A DNA stretch of 64,000 nucleotides from Mucilaginibacter terrigena (lineage in GTDB: Bacteria > Bacteroidota > Bacteroidia > Sphingobacteriales > Sphingobacteriaceae): the NCBI RefSeq assembly GCF_004168255.1, contig NZ_SEWG01000007.1, positions 1 to 64,000 of the forward strand, in the 5' to 3' direction. Position 1 is the first letter of the stretch; every line of letters begins with the position of its first letter. Position numbers and translations under genes: made by a program. Below, piece after piece: positions 25,177-33,372 of the stretch. Below the pieces are notes generated by a model that saw nothing but the letters and a program-made list of their open reading frames with translations, searched no databases and had not been told where the DNA came from.

Positions 25177-27042
25177 CTATAAGGGTTTGGCTATCCCTGC
25201 CGAGTTAAATTGTAGATCGTATAGTTTGCGGTAGTAGCCGTTGTCCATCCTAAGCAGTTCCTGATGGGTACCCATTTCTTTTATCTCGCCATGGTCCAGC
25301 ACGATGATCTTATCGGCGTTTTGAATGGTAGACAGGCGGTGGGCGATCACAATGGCTGTGCGGCCCTGCATCAGTTTGCTAATCGCGTTTTGGATCAATA
25401 GTTCGGTTTCGGTATCTACCGATGAGGTGGCTTCATCCAAAACCAAAATGGCCGGGTTATAAACCAGCGCACGGATAAACGAGATCAATTGCGCCTGCCC
25501 CGCCGAAAGCGTTGCCCCGCGTTCCATCACGTTATAATCGTAGCCTCCCGGCAGGCGTTCAATAAACTCATGCGCGCCCACATCTTTTGCTGCCGCGATG
25601 ATCTCTTCCCTGGTGATGTCCGTGTTATTAAGGCTGATATTATTGCCAATAGTATCGGTAAACAAAAAAACATCCTGAATCACCGTGGCTATTTTCGAGC
25701 GCAGATAATCCACCTTATACTCACGGATATCGTGCCCGTCAACCTTTACCTCACCCTTTCCAATATCATAAAAACGGTTCAGGATATTGATGGTTGATGA
25801 TTTACCTGCGCCCGTAGCGCCCACCAAAGCCAGCGTTTCGCCGGGTTTTACGTGGAAGTTGATATCCTTAAGTACCCAGTTCTCGTCGTTATAGGCAAAC
25901 CAAACGTTGTTAAATTCTATTTCGCCCTGTAGGGTTTCCGGCGCAAGTTTGCCATCGTCAATAGCAACCTCGTCGGTATCCAGTACTTTAAAGATCCTGT
26001 CGGCACCTACCATACCCATTTGCAGGGTGTTAAATTTATCGGCCAACTGGCGTATGGGGCGGAACAGCATGTTCAGCAACACAATAAAACCTGTTATAAC
26101 CCCCGGCGTAATTCCATTTGGCGATGCCGATAATGCGTGCATCTGCTGGTCGTTAAGGATGCGTTTACAGCCATACCATACCAGCAGGGCCATGCAAATA
26201 GCAAACAAGATCTCTACCACCGGAAAAAAGATAGAATAGTACCAGTTTGAGCGAATGTTGGCATCACGGTACTTCATATTCACCGCTTTAAACTTTCGCA
26301 TTTCCTGCTCTTCGCGGGCAAAATACTGGATGATGCCGATCCCGCTGATGTGCTCGGCCAAAAAAGTGTTTAATTGAGCGACCTGTGTACGCACTTCCTG
26401 GAAAGATGATTTAATGGCCTCTTTAAACACATAGGTCGACGCAAAAAGCAATGGCATAGGTATCAGCGTAATGAGCGCCAGCTTCCAGTCCTGGTACAGC
26501 ATAATGCCAATAACGGCAACCACCAGCAGCAGGTCGCCCATGATAGAGATCAGCCCTTCCGAAAATATATCGGCGATAGTTTCCAGGTCAGATACGGTAC
26601 GGGTGATGAGCATCCCGATAGGTGTACGGTCGAAATATTTTAAGCGCAGGCTGGTAATGTGGTTAAAAACATCCTTCCGCAGATCGCGGATAACCGATTG
26701 CCCAAGCGCGTTGGTTAAGTAGGTTTGGTAATATTGCGCTATGGTTTGTATAACCAGTTGGGCTATCATCAGCCCAATCATAAACACAAGCCCATCGTAA
26801 TCGTTACCCAAAATGTTTACATCAAGCGTACGTTGGATCAGTATGGGCTGTACAATGGCAACAGCGGCCAAAAAAATGGTAAGGAAAGTAGCAATAATAA
26901 AAGTGCGGTTATATGGCGTTACGTAATGCATAACCCGGCCCAGCAGCTTCCAGTCAAGCGCCTTGCCGGTAACGCTGCCCCCTCCGCCCCCGTTGGCTAA
27001 CGGGGGAGTTTTTGAATTACTATCTTTATTTTCTTTGCTCAT
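25177..27042 (-). CDS. ABC transporter, fused permease and ATPase (MsbA-like)
   Basis: 621 aa half-transporter. Six transmembrane segments (about residues 45-335) precede an ABC domain with Walker A GATGAGKSS, Q-loop VIQDVFLF, signature LSAGQAQL (Ala in place of the usual second Gly of LSGGQ), Walker B ILVLDEATSS and the H-loop AHRLST. Such homodimers export lipids or drugs. The N-terminal leader KTPPLANGGGGG is encoded by a GC-hairpin element at 26977-27013 and is probably a recent addition. Upstream is truA, separated by another hairpin element. Confidence 0.92.
   Translation of the reverse strand: MSKENKDSNSKTPPLANGGGGGSVTGKALDWKLLGRVMHYVTPYNRTFIIATFLTIFLAAVAIVQPILIQRTLDVNILGNDYDGLVFMIGLMIAQLVIQTIAQYYQTYLTNALGQSVIRDLRKDVFNHITSLRLKYFDRTPIGMLITRTVSDLETIADIFSEGLISIMGDLLLVVAVIGIMLYQDWKLALITLIPMPLLFASTYVFKEAIKSSFQEVRTQVAQLNTFLAEHISGIGIIQYFAREEQEMRKFKAVNMKYRDANIRSNWYYSIFFPVVEILFAICMALLVWYGCKRILNDQQMHALSASPNGITPGVITGFIVLLNMLFRPIRQLADKFNTLQMGMVGADRIFKVLDTDEVAIDDGKLAPETLQGEIEFNNVWFAYNDENWVLKDINFHVKPGETLALVGATGAGKSSTINILNRFYDIGKGEVKVDGHDIREYKVDYLRSKIATVIQDVFLFTDTIGNNISLNNTDITREEIIAAAKDVGAHEFIERLPGGYDYNVMERGATLSAGQAQLISFIRALVYNPAILVLDEATSSVDTETELLIQNAISKLMQGRTAIVIAHRLSTIQNADKIIVLDHGEIKEMGTHQELLRMDNGYYRKLYDLQFNSAGIAKPL
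26977..27013 (-). repeat. CCGTTGGCTAACGG hairpin element inside the ABC transporter N-terminus
   Basis: The stem CCCCCGTTGGCTAACGGGGG is the same hairpin as at 36864-36902. On the coding strand it is translated as PPLANGGGGG. In frame, near the start codon, where extra residues are likely to be tolerated. Confidence 0.75.
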
Positions 27043-27053
27043 TATTCTAATAA

Positions 27054-27086
27054 AAATCTTGTTCCCCTTCAGGGGGTTAGGGCGCT
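27054..27086 (-). repeat. CCCTAACCCCCTGAAGGGG element at the truA 3' end
   Basis: On the minus strand: GCGCCCTAACCCCCTGAAGG followed by GGAACAAGATTTT. It supplies the last two codons and the stop of truA (AP-stop) and fills the gap to the ABC transporter start. Related to 38594-38656 and 41194-41226. Confidence 0.7.
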
Positions 27087-27835
27087 AAATAATTATATTT
27101 TACCTCCGTTAAATACAAGCCGCAGGCCGGTACGCTCATGCCTGCCTTACTGCGGTTTTTGCTTTCTATTATCCCGCGCACTTCTTCGGGGCTTATCTCG
27201 CCCTTGCCAACCATCATCATGGTACCTACAATAGCGCGTACCATGTTGCGCAAAAACCTATCGGCAGAGATTTGAAAAACGATGCCATTTTGCGTTTCCA
27301 CCCATTGGGCTTTTGCAATTTTACAATTATTGGTTTTAACCTGCGTATTACTTTTGCTAAAACAGCTAAAATCTGTGTATTCCATGACTATTGCTGCCGC
27401 CCGGTTCATCAGGTCCAGATCAGGCTTGTCGCGCAGCAGCCAGGAGTAACCGTGTAAAAACGGGTGCTTTTCAAAATGGATGTGGTATTCGTAAGAACGC
27501 AGGGTGGCATCAAACCGCGCATGGGCATCGGCATGAATGGGGATGATATTTTTGATGGCGATGGAATGTGGCAGCAGGGCGTTTAAACTGCGTTTGTCCA
27601 TGGTCGATGGTCTATGGTCCATGGACTGTATATCTATATGCGCGAAATACTCTTTAGCATGCACACCGGTATCCGTGCGGCCGCAGCCCACAGTTTCAAT
27701 AGGCTGGCGCAGCAGGGTCGCCAGGGCTTTATCCAGCACTTCCTGTACGGTTATGGCATTTGGCTGTGCCTGCCAGCCATGATAGCTGGTGCCATCGTAA
27801 CTTAATTCAATAAAATATCGTTGGGTGTTTGCCAC
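27077..27835 (-). CDS. truA: tRNA pseudouridine(38-40) synthase TruA
   Basis: 252 aa, normal TruA size. The catalytic Asp is in GCGRTDTGVHA (about residues 50-60); other family blocks are SYDGTSYHGWQAQPNAITVQEVLD at the start and FLRNMVRAIVGTMMMVGKGEIS. It modifies U38-U40 in the tRNA anticodon arm. Two oddities: a heptad array lies in frame at 27595-27629 and yields SMDHRPSTMDK, and the last residues AP-stop come from a GC-hairpin element. Confidence 0.95.
   Translation of the reverse strand: MANTQRYFIELSYDGTSYHGWQAQPNAITVQEVLDKALATLLRQPIETVGCGRTDTGVHAKEYFAHIDIQSMDHRPSTMDKRSLNALLPHSIAIKNIIPIHADAHARFDATLRSYEYHIHFEKHPFLHGYSWLLRDKPDLDLMNRAAAIVMEYTDFSCFSKSNTQVKTNNCKIAKAQWVETQNGIVFQISADRFLRNMVRAIVGTMMMVGKGEISPEEVRGIIESKNRSKAGMSVPACGLYLTEVKYNYLAP
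27595..27629 (-). repeat. heptad array K, in frame inside truA
   Basis: On the coding strand the words GACCATA, GACCATC and GACCATG follow each other, flanked by GTCCATG and GACAAAC: about five 7-nt units. They encode SMDHRPSTMDK between the first TruA block and LNALLP. Same word style as the intergenic arrays A, G, H and I. Confidence 0.7.
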
Positions 27836-27894
27836 GCGGCAAAGTTAAGTTTGTTATTTGGTTGTAAAGCTTAAAAATGTTGTAAAAGTTGAAA

Positions 27895-27923
27895 TTGTAA
27901 GCTACTTATATCTGTTATATTTG
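27895..27923 (+). promoter_or_regulatory. promoter of the DUF4293 gene
   Basis: TTG at 27895-27897, an 18-bp spacer and TATATTTG at 27916-27923, fitting the Bacteroidota promoter. The start codon is 42 bp further on. Confidence 0.6.
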
Positions 27924-27965
27924 CACATTAACATACAACTACTGTAACCTTTCAAATAAATAGTT

Positions 27966-28433
27966 ATGCTACAACGTATCCAATCTATATACTTGCTGTT
28001 TGCATCCTTAGTGCTTTTCGCGCTATTTGTTTTCCCCCTTGCGCATAACATTTTTGTGGATGGCAAACTGGTAAATGTAACCGTTACCGGCGTTTACGAA
28101 ATTGTTAACGGGCAGGATAAGCAGATACAGCCATTTTTACCACTCACCATTATCACTGTTATTGCCGCACTGATACCGCTGGCAGTAATATTCCTTTATA
28201 AGAACCGCAAGCAGCAAATTACTTACAGTTACATAGCTATACTGTTGCTAATAGGCTATAGCTTCTGGATGGCGCAAACCGTAAAAAACGTAGTTGGCCC
28301 TATAAAGCTGGAGTATAAAAACATGGGGATAGGCCTGTTCCTAACATCGCTCAGCATTATCCTGATCATTTTCGCTGTAAAGGCCATCCAAAGGGACGAG
28401 AAGTTAGTAAAATCGGCGGATAGGTTGCGGTAG
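27966..28433 (+). CDS. DUF4293 membrane protein
   Basis: 155 aa with four hydrophobic segments (about residues 8-28, 58-78, 88-106, 122-142). The N-terminus MLQRIQSIYLLFASLVLFALFVFPLA is the typical beginning of DUF4293, a Bacteroidota-specific membrane family found near basic housekeeping genes; function unknown. The C-terminus is charged (IQRDEKLVKSADRLR). It ends 3 bp from the convergent toxin gene. Confidence 0.88.
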   Translation: MLQRIQSIYLLFASLVLFALFVFPLAHNIFVDGKLVNVTVTGVYEIVNGQDKQIQPFLPLTIITVIAALIPLAVIFLYKNRKQQITYSYIAILLLIGYSFWMAQTVKNVVGPIKLEYKNMGIGLFLTSLSIILIIFAVKAIQRDEKLVKSADRLR

Positions 28434-28436
28434 GGG

Positions 28437-28745
28437 TTACATTGCAGGATAATGCTTTGATGGCTTTTGCCGTGCACTCCTGATGTTGATCAATTCGATC
28501 TGTTTCTTCAGGGGTTTTAAACGGTAGGTAACTATGGTAAGAGGATTTATTGGGCCACGGTATGCATTATTCTTTTTGCCCGACCGCTGAAGTATTTCGG
28601 GATGCTTGCTCAAAACCTCAAAGAAATTCTCAGCTTCATTAATAAAGTTCGTCACCTCTCTATCGGTCCAGTTCGCTGCCAAATATCTTACGATCTTATC
28701 AAAGCCATTTGCGGCCTGCCTGGTCCAGATTATTTTGAACGCCAT
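28437..28745 (-). CDS. RelE/ParE-superfamily toxin
   Basis: 102 aa. KIIWTRQAANGFDKIVRYLAANW at the N-terminus, a helical hairpin, then YRLKPLKKQIELINIRSARQKPSK follow the RelE/ParE fold (W/A..D...I..Y... and a C-terminal R-rich strand). The start overlaps the end of the upstream gene by 16 bp, as expected for an antitoxin-toxin pair. Whether it cuts mRNA or poisons gyrase cannot be read from sequence. Confidence 0.8.
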   Translation of the reverse strand: MAFKIIWTRQAANGFDKIVRYLAANWTDREVTNFINEAENFFEVLSKHPEILQRSGKKNNAYRGPINPLTIVTYRLKPLKKQIELINIRSARQKPSKHYPAM

Positions 28746-28963
28746 TTATCATACTTTGCCATAACCTCTTCGTGTGTTAAGGTTTCACCGTTATCGGCCT
28801 GGTTTATCCCTATTTCAATTTCAGCTTTTTCCTGTTCATCTATCTCGTCCCACCAGTCTGCCTGTTGTTTATTTTTCAAATCAATAAAGCTTCTTATAAC
28901 CGCCGGCTCATCAATATCAGTAAGCCATTTTATAAGATTTAATTTTTCGGCCTGAATATCCAT
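28730..28963 (-). CDS. antitoxin partner of the RelE/ParE-type toxin
   Basis: 77 aa from the ATG at 28963. Strongly acidic and helical (DEIDEQEKAEIEIGINQADNGE), ending in LTHEEVMAKYDKWRSK, which is the C-terminal toxin-binding pattern of small addiction-module antitoxins. The start MDIQAEKLNLIKWLTDID is typical of a Bacteroidota antitoxin type. Overlaps the toxin gene by 16 bp. Confidence 0.75.
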   Translation of the reverse strand: MDIQAEKLNLIKWLTDIDEPAVIRSFIDLKNKQQADWWDEIDEQEKAEIEIGINQADNGETLTHEEVMAKYDKWRSK

Positions 28964-29208
28964 ACCCAAATATACCAATTTTCTTTTTTTATCCCCCCTC
29001 TTTTGACCTGCAAATCATATCGCTGTAACAATCATTTTTATACAACCATTTATACTTTTTAACGCCTTGCCATTACAGCTTAAAACACAGGGTATGTATC
29101 CTTTACACTAACATCAAAACCATTAGTGTAAAAAACTTATTGATTTTAAGCAAGTTACGCCAAATAGCGATGATAAATTTACCACAATTACAAATTCAAA
29201 AAACAGTA

Positions 29209-29239
29209 TTTGAAATACCAATTATTAATTGTACTTTTG
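29209..29239 (+). promoter_or_regulatory. promoter of the DEAD-box helicase gene
   Basis: TTTG at 29209-29212, a 19-bp spacer and TACTTTTG at 29232-29239 fit the Bacteroidota consensus. The transcript would have a leader of about 35 nt. The rest of the 28964-29280 interval shows no gene; it has a long AT-rich stretch. Confidence 0.7.
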
Positions 29240-29280
29240 CACCCGATTTGGCGATGTAGCCAAATACGTTATTTTAATTC

Positions 29281-31125
29281 ATGAACCCATTTATTAATCT
29301 GGGAATCCGTCATGATATTGTTAATGCCATCTCTGAGTTAGGGTTTGAAAATCCTACACCAATCCAGGAACAGTCAATTCCGGTATTGTTAACAGGCAGC
29401 AACGATTTTGTCGGATTAGCCCAAACAGGGACCGGTAAAACAGCTGCTTTTGGACTGCCGCTATTAGAACTGCTCGATTTCGAAGAAAATCATCCGCAGG
29501 CGCTTGTTTTATGCCCAACACGTGAACTTTGTTTACAGATCACGAACGACATTAAGAACTACGCCAAGCACATGAACAACGTTAATGTTGTTGCCGTTTA
29601 CGGTGGTGCAAGCATTCAGGATCAATTACGCCAAATTAAACGTGGTGTACAGATCGTTGTTGCTACACCCGGCCGTATGCTTGACATTATTAACCGTAAG
29701 GCGATCAATTTTTCGCAGGTTAAGTTTGTAGTATTGGATGAGGCTGATGAGATGCTCAACATGGGCTTCCAGGAAGACATTGACAGTATTTTATCAACCA
29801 CGCCCGACGAGAAAAAAACATGGCTATTTTCGGCCACTATGCCTTCTGAAGTTAGAAGGATCGCTAAGAAATACATGACCGACCCTTTCGAGCTTACTAT
29901 GGGCGAGAAAAATACAGGTAATGTTAATATCGACCACGAGTACTACGTTGTACGTGCCCGTGATAAATATGCAGCCTTTAAACGTATTGTTGACAATAAC
30001 CCCGAGATCTTCGGTATCGTATTTTGCCGTACCAAAATAGAAACGCAGGAAATTGCGGAAGCGCTTATGAAAGACGGCTACAACGCCGACTCGCTACACG
30101 GCGACCTTTCGCAGCAACAACGCGACAAGGTAATGAAACGCTACCGCGAGCGCAGCCTGCAATTGTTAATTGCTACTGATGTTGCAGCACGTGGTATTGA
30201 TGTTAATGATGTTACACACGTTATTAACTACAGCTTACCCGATGAGATAGAAAATTACACCCACCGTAGCGGCCGTACAGCCCGTGCAGGTAAAACAGGT
30301 GTATCTATCGCTATCATCAACAGCAAAGAGCTTGGTAAAATTCGCCAGATAGAACGCACCATAGGTAAAAAGTTTGTAAAAGCTGAGATCCCAACAGGTT
30401 TTGATGTTTGCGAAAAACAATTATTTGCCCTTGTACATAAAGTACATAACGTAACCATTAACGAAGAGCAGATAGAGCAATACATCCCGCGCATTATGGA
30501 TGAATTTGCGGAGTTAACTAAAGAAGATGTGATCAAACGTTTTGCATCGCTTGAGTTTAACCGCTTTTTAGATTATTACAGTAATGCACCAGACCTTAAC
30601 GCTCCTGCAGATGATTTCCGCAGGGATGGCGAAAGAGGGGAGCGCGGCATGCGCGACGCTGGTGGCAAATCAGAATATACACGTTTGTTTATCAACTTAG
30701 GTAGTGTTGATGAGTTTAACCGCGGCGATTTGCTGGGTTACATTTGCAACAACACCAAAATAAGCGGCCGTACCGTTGGCAAAATTGATGTTAAAGGTGT
30801 TTACTCGTTCTTTGAAGTAAGCAACGGCGATGTTGACCAGGTAATGAACAACTTTAAAGGCGTTGAATTTAAAGGCCGCGAAGTTAGGATAGAAGTATCC
30901 GGCGAAGGCACCAGCAGCCCAAGAAGCGGTGGTGGCGAACGACGTGAAGGTGGTTACCAAAGGCGCGAAGGCGGCGGCGGCTTTAACCGTGACAGGAACA
31001 GTAGTGGTGGCGGACGCCGCGAAGGTGGTTTTAACAGGGACAGGAGCAGCGGCGGTGGCGGCGGTTTCCGCGATTTCTCTGGCAAACCCCGCGAAGATCG
31101 CCCGGAACGCCGCAGAAGATTCTAA
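29281..31125 (+). CDS. DEAD-box ATP-dependent RNA helicase (DeaD/CsdA-like)
   Basis: 614 aa. Q motif (FENPTPIQEQSIPVL, 22-36), Walker A AQTGTGKT (47-54), PTREL, VLDEADEM, SAT, then the second RecA domain with HGDLSQQQRD, ARGIDV and HRSGRTARAG. After it comes a DbpA-type RNA-binding domain (about 467-540) and an RGG/Gly-rich tail (about 545-614). DeaD-type helicases unwind RNA in ribosome assembly and cold adaptation. The extension with the RNA-binding domain is usual for Bacteroidota versions. A promoter precedes it and two hairpins follow. Confidence 0.95.
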   Translation: MNPFINLGIRHDIVNAISELGFENPTPIQEQSIPVLLTGSNDFVGLAQTGTGKTAAFGLPLLELLDFEENHPQALVLCPTRELCLQITNDIKNYAKHMNNVNVVAVYGGASIQDQLRQIKRGVQIVVATPGRMLDIINRKAINFSQVKFVVLDEADEMLNMGFQEDIDSILSTTPDEKKTWLFSATMPSEVRRIAKKYMTDPFELTMGEKNTGNVNIDHEYYVVRARDKYAAFKRIVDNNPEIFGIVFCRTKIETQEIAEALMKDGYNADSLHGDLSQQQRDKVMKRYRERSLQLLIATDVAARGIDVNDVTHVINYSLPDEIENYTHRSGRTARAGKTGVSIAIINSKELGKIRQIERTIGKKFVKAEIPTGFDVCEKQLFALVHKVHNVTINEEQIEQYIPRIMDEFAELTKEDVIKRFASLEFNRFLDYYSNAPDLNAPADDFRRDGERGERGMRDAGGKSEYTRLFINLGSVDEFNRGDLLGYICNNTKISGRTVGKIDVKGVYSFFEVSNGDVDQVMNNFKGVEFKGREVRIEVSGEGTSSPRSGGGERREGGYQRREGGGGFNRDRNSSGGGRREGGFNRDRSSGGGGGFRDFSGKPREDRPERRRRF

Positions 31126-31144
31126 TTAGTTAGTTTTCATAGTA

Positions 31145-31226
31145 GCTTACGGAGTAGTTACCGTAAGCATAGTTTTAGTTTAGTTTTGTTTACAAAACCT
31201 CTCGTTTGTTTATCATCCGGGAGGTT
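31145..31226 (+). terminator. two hairpins after the helicase gene
   Basis: First stem GCTTACGG/CCGTAAGC at 31145-31168; second stem AAAACCTC/GAGGTTTT at 31194-31226 followed by T-rich sequence. The second is the likely terminator. Confidence 0.65.
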
Positions 31227-31232
31227 TTTGTT

Positions 31233-31553
31233 TTAGCGGCTAAATTTTACTACAACCGAATCGGGGTATAATAGGTTCATCTGCTGGTCGTCCAGCTTTT
31301 GAATAACAAACTTGGTATATGGCTGGTTGCCTTCAAATGAGGTGAAAATGGTATCGCCTTTTGTAAAATAATCCTCGGCGTTTTGCTCATCGCCATCCAT
31401 AATAAACTTTTTATCGGTTATTTTAAGGGTAACGTTGGCATCTTTTGATTTCCAGCTGCCCAGCAATTTAGTGTTCGATCCTTTTTTTTCGCAGGCGGTT
31501 ATCAGTAATGCCATTCCACATAGCATCCCCAATATTAAAGCATGTTTTTTCAT
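31233..31553 (-). CDS. small lipoprotein, lipocalin-like
   Basis: 106 aa from the ATG at 31553, chosen because the lipoprotein signal starts there (MKKHALILGMLCGMALLITAC; lipobox LITAC). The mature chain (LLGSWKSKDANVTLKITDKKFIMDGD..., SFEGNQPYTKFVIQKLDDQQMNLLY) has the LLGSW...beta pattern of small lipocalin-like lipoproteins common in Bacteroidota. Function unknown. A terminator separates it from the upstream gene. Confidence 0.75.
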   Translation of the reverse strand: MKKHALILGMLCGMALLITACEKKGSNTKLLGSWKSKDANVTLKITDKKFIMDGDEQNAEDYFTKGDTIFTSFEGNQPYTKFVIQKLDDQQMNLLYPDSVVVKFSR

Positions 31554-31572
31554 TTTGAGCATAAAGTAATAA

Positions 31573-31602
31573 AAAAGCACCGGTTGGTTAATCGGTGCTT
31601 TT
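31573..31602 (-). terminator. terminator between two small secreted-protein genes
   Basis: AAAAGCACCG, a 10-nt loop and CGGTGCTTTT make a perfect 10-bp stem ending in T on the minus strand, just after the stop of the upstream gene at 31612. Confidence 0.8.
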
Positions 31603-31611
31603 AATAAATTA

Positions 31612-31956
31612 TTAATTGGCGGGTTTATCAACCAGTTGCACTTTTGGCACATAAATATGGCGCCCTTTTTTATTAACGTAATAATAGTACGAGTTTTTAT
31701 CGATGTAAATGGTTTGGCCCTGCGGCCCTACCTTGGCATCATACTTTTTATCTGTTACGGCCGATGCGCCCTTTGATGCTACTTCGGCTGTTTTGTTGCC
31801 CACTGTTTTAGCTGCCTTTTTGGTGGCATGCCAGCCTTTTTTGGCGGTTGTGCCTACCTTTTGGCCAAGTGTTGTATCCTTATGTGTTTGCGCATAGCTT
31901 GTTGATGCAGCAAATAATGCCGCGGCAAACATGGTGGTTTTAAATAGCTTTTTCAT
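31612..31956 (-). CDS. secreted Lys-rich protein of unknown function
   Basis: 114 aa. Signal peptide 1-22 (ending TSYAQ). The mature part is Lys/Ala/Thr rich (KKGWHATKKAAKTVGNKTAEVASKG), followed by a short beta segment with YIDKNSYYYYVNKKGRHIYV. Resembles histone-H1-like or PBCV-type basic repeats only in composition. Downstream of gpsA in the same direction (36-bp gap). Confidence 0.65.
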   Translation of the reverse strand: MKKLFKTTMFAAALFAASTSYAQTHKDTTLGQKVGTTAKKGWHATKKAAKTVGNKTAEVASKGASAVTDKKYDAKVGPQGQTIYIDKNSYYYYVNKKGRHIYVPKVQLVDKPAN

Positions 31957-31992
31957 TTTCCTGGAAGATTTTTGTTTGGTTAACTGCAGTAG

Positions 31993-33000
31993 TTAACTCA
32001 ATTTCTCTGCCAGTTTCTGCATTTCTACAGCGGGGATGCTTTTCTTGTATAAAATAGCATAAACAGCATCGCATATGGGCATATCAACCCTATATTGCTT
32101 GTTTACCTGGTGTAGGCAATTTACTGCATAATAACCTTCGGCAATCATATTCATTTCCAGTTGGGCCGATTTTACGGTATAGCCCTTGCCTATCATATTA
32201 CCAAAGGTACGGTTACGGCTAAACTGCGAATAAGCGGTTACCAGCAGATCGCCCAGGTAGGCCGACTCTTTGATATCCCTGTCAATAGGGTGTACCTTGG
32301 CTACAAAACGTTCCAACTCGCGTATGGCGTTTGATATCAAAACCGACTGGAAGTTATCGCCATAACCCACACCACGGCAAATACCGCCCGCAATAGCGTA
32401 AACGTTCTTTAGTACAGCACCATACTCGGTGCCGTATATATCATCAGATACAATGGTTTTAATATACCGGGTGCTTAGCATCCCGGCAAATTCGGCGGCA
32501 AGGCCGGCATCCTGCGATGCAATGGTTAAGTACGATAGTTTCTCCAGGGCCACTTCTTCGGCATGGCACGGGCCGCTTATCACCAGGAAATGATCAAACG
32601 GTACATCGTAATACTCGTTCAAAAACTCGCCGATGATCTTATTCTCATCAGGCACTATCCCTTTAATTGCCGATACTATCTTTTTACCTTTCAAATCGGC
32701 AGCGGTAATACCCTGCAGCGCCTCCTTTAAAAAGGCAGCCGGCACATTCAGCAGCACATAATCTGCCAATTGTATAAGCGATTTAAGATCGGTAGAGATG
32801 TTTTGAGCCGGTACTTTTATTTCAACCGAGCTAAGGTAATTTGGGTTGTGGCCAAATTTTATAATATGCGATACTGCTTCCCCGTTACGCATCCACCAAA
32901 AAATCTCTTTTTCGACAGGGTTATCGGTAAGCATTTTAATATTAGCGGTGGCCCAGCTTCCGCCGCCCACAACAGCAATCTTGTTTTTTTGCTTAAGCAT
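31993..33000 (-). CDS. gpsA: NAD(P)-dependent glycerol-3-phosphate dehydrogenase
   Basis: 335 aa from the ATG at 33000, which puts the Rossmann motif VVGGGSWATA at residues 9-18. It has the family lysine in SAIKGIVPDE (about 116) and the C-terminal catalytic block EYGAVLKNVYAIAGGICRGVGYGDNF. It reduces dihydroxyacetone phosphate to sn-glycerol-3-phosphate for phospholipid synthesis. The glycine motif GGGSWA replaces the usual GAGSWG. An in-frame ATG at 33027 is less likely because it adds nine non-conserved residues. Confidence 0.92.
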   Translation of the reverse strand: MLKQKNKIAVVGGGSWATANIKMLTDNPVEKEIFWWMRNGEAVSHIIKFGHNPNYLSSVEIKVPAQNISTDLKSLIQLADYVLLNVPAAFLKEALQGITAADLKGKKIVSAIKGIVPDENKIIGEFLNEYYDVPFDHFLVISGPCHAEEVALEKLSYLTIASQDAGLAAEFAGMLSTRYIKTIVSDDIYGTEYGAVLKNVYAIAGGICRGVGYGDNFQSVLISNAIRELERFVAKVHPIDRDIKESAYLGDLLVTAYSQFSRNRTFGNMIGKGYTVKSAQLEMNMIAEGYYAVNCLHQVNKQYRVDMPICDAVYAILYKKSIPAVEMQKLAEKLS

Positions 33001-33069
33001 TAAATCAGTAATGAACCAAACGGGCAATTGGTTTTCCCGTGATGCAAATTAATGAAATATTATTGGGAA

Positions 33070-33360
33070 AGGCAGAAGGTTGAAGCTAAAAGGTTAAAGG
33101 CAAAAGGCCTCTTCAGCCTGAGCTTGCCGATGACTTTTACACATCTTAACGATCCAAAATGTTCACGTTCACGTTTGCGCAAGTACGCGAAATTTCTCAA
33201 TAACCTCATAATCAGGCTACTCAACTTTAGCGTACTGACAAAATGGCGCCACCACCTTTAAACAAATAAATGCTATCGCAGGGAGGTGGCTTATCTTGAC
33301 ATCCCTTTAAAACACAAAAGGCGAAAAGTCCTAAAACCTTTCACCTTTTGCCTTTTACCA
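33070..33360. repeat. heptad-periodic arms, array E, around a shared 24-mer
   Basis: Left arm 33071-33108: words GGCAGAA, GGTTGAA, GCTAAAA, GGTTAAA, GGCAAAA. The right arm (33318-33360) on the minus strand: GGTAAAA, GGCAAAA, GGTGAAA, GGTTTTA. About 210 bp lie between them and hold the 24-nt repeat at 33157-33180. No gene seen in this 372-bp interval. Confidence 0.6.
33157..33180 (+). repeat. 24-nt repeat containing GTTCACGTTCACG, copy 2
   Basis: Identical over 24 nt, in opposite orientation, to 13565-13588. Confidence 0.7.
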
Positions 33361-33372
33361 TTCAGCTAAAAA

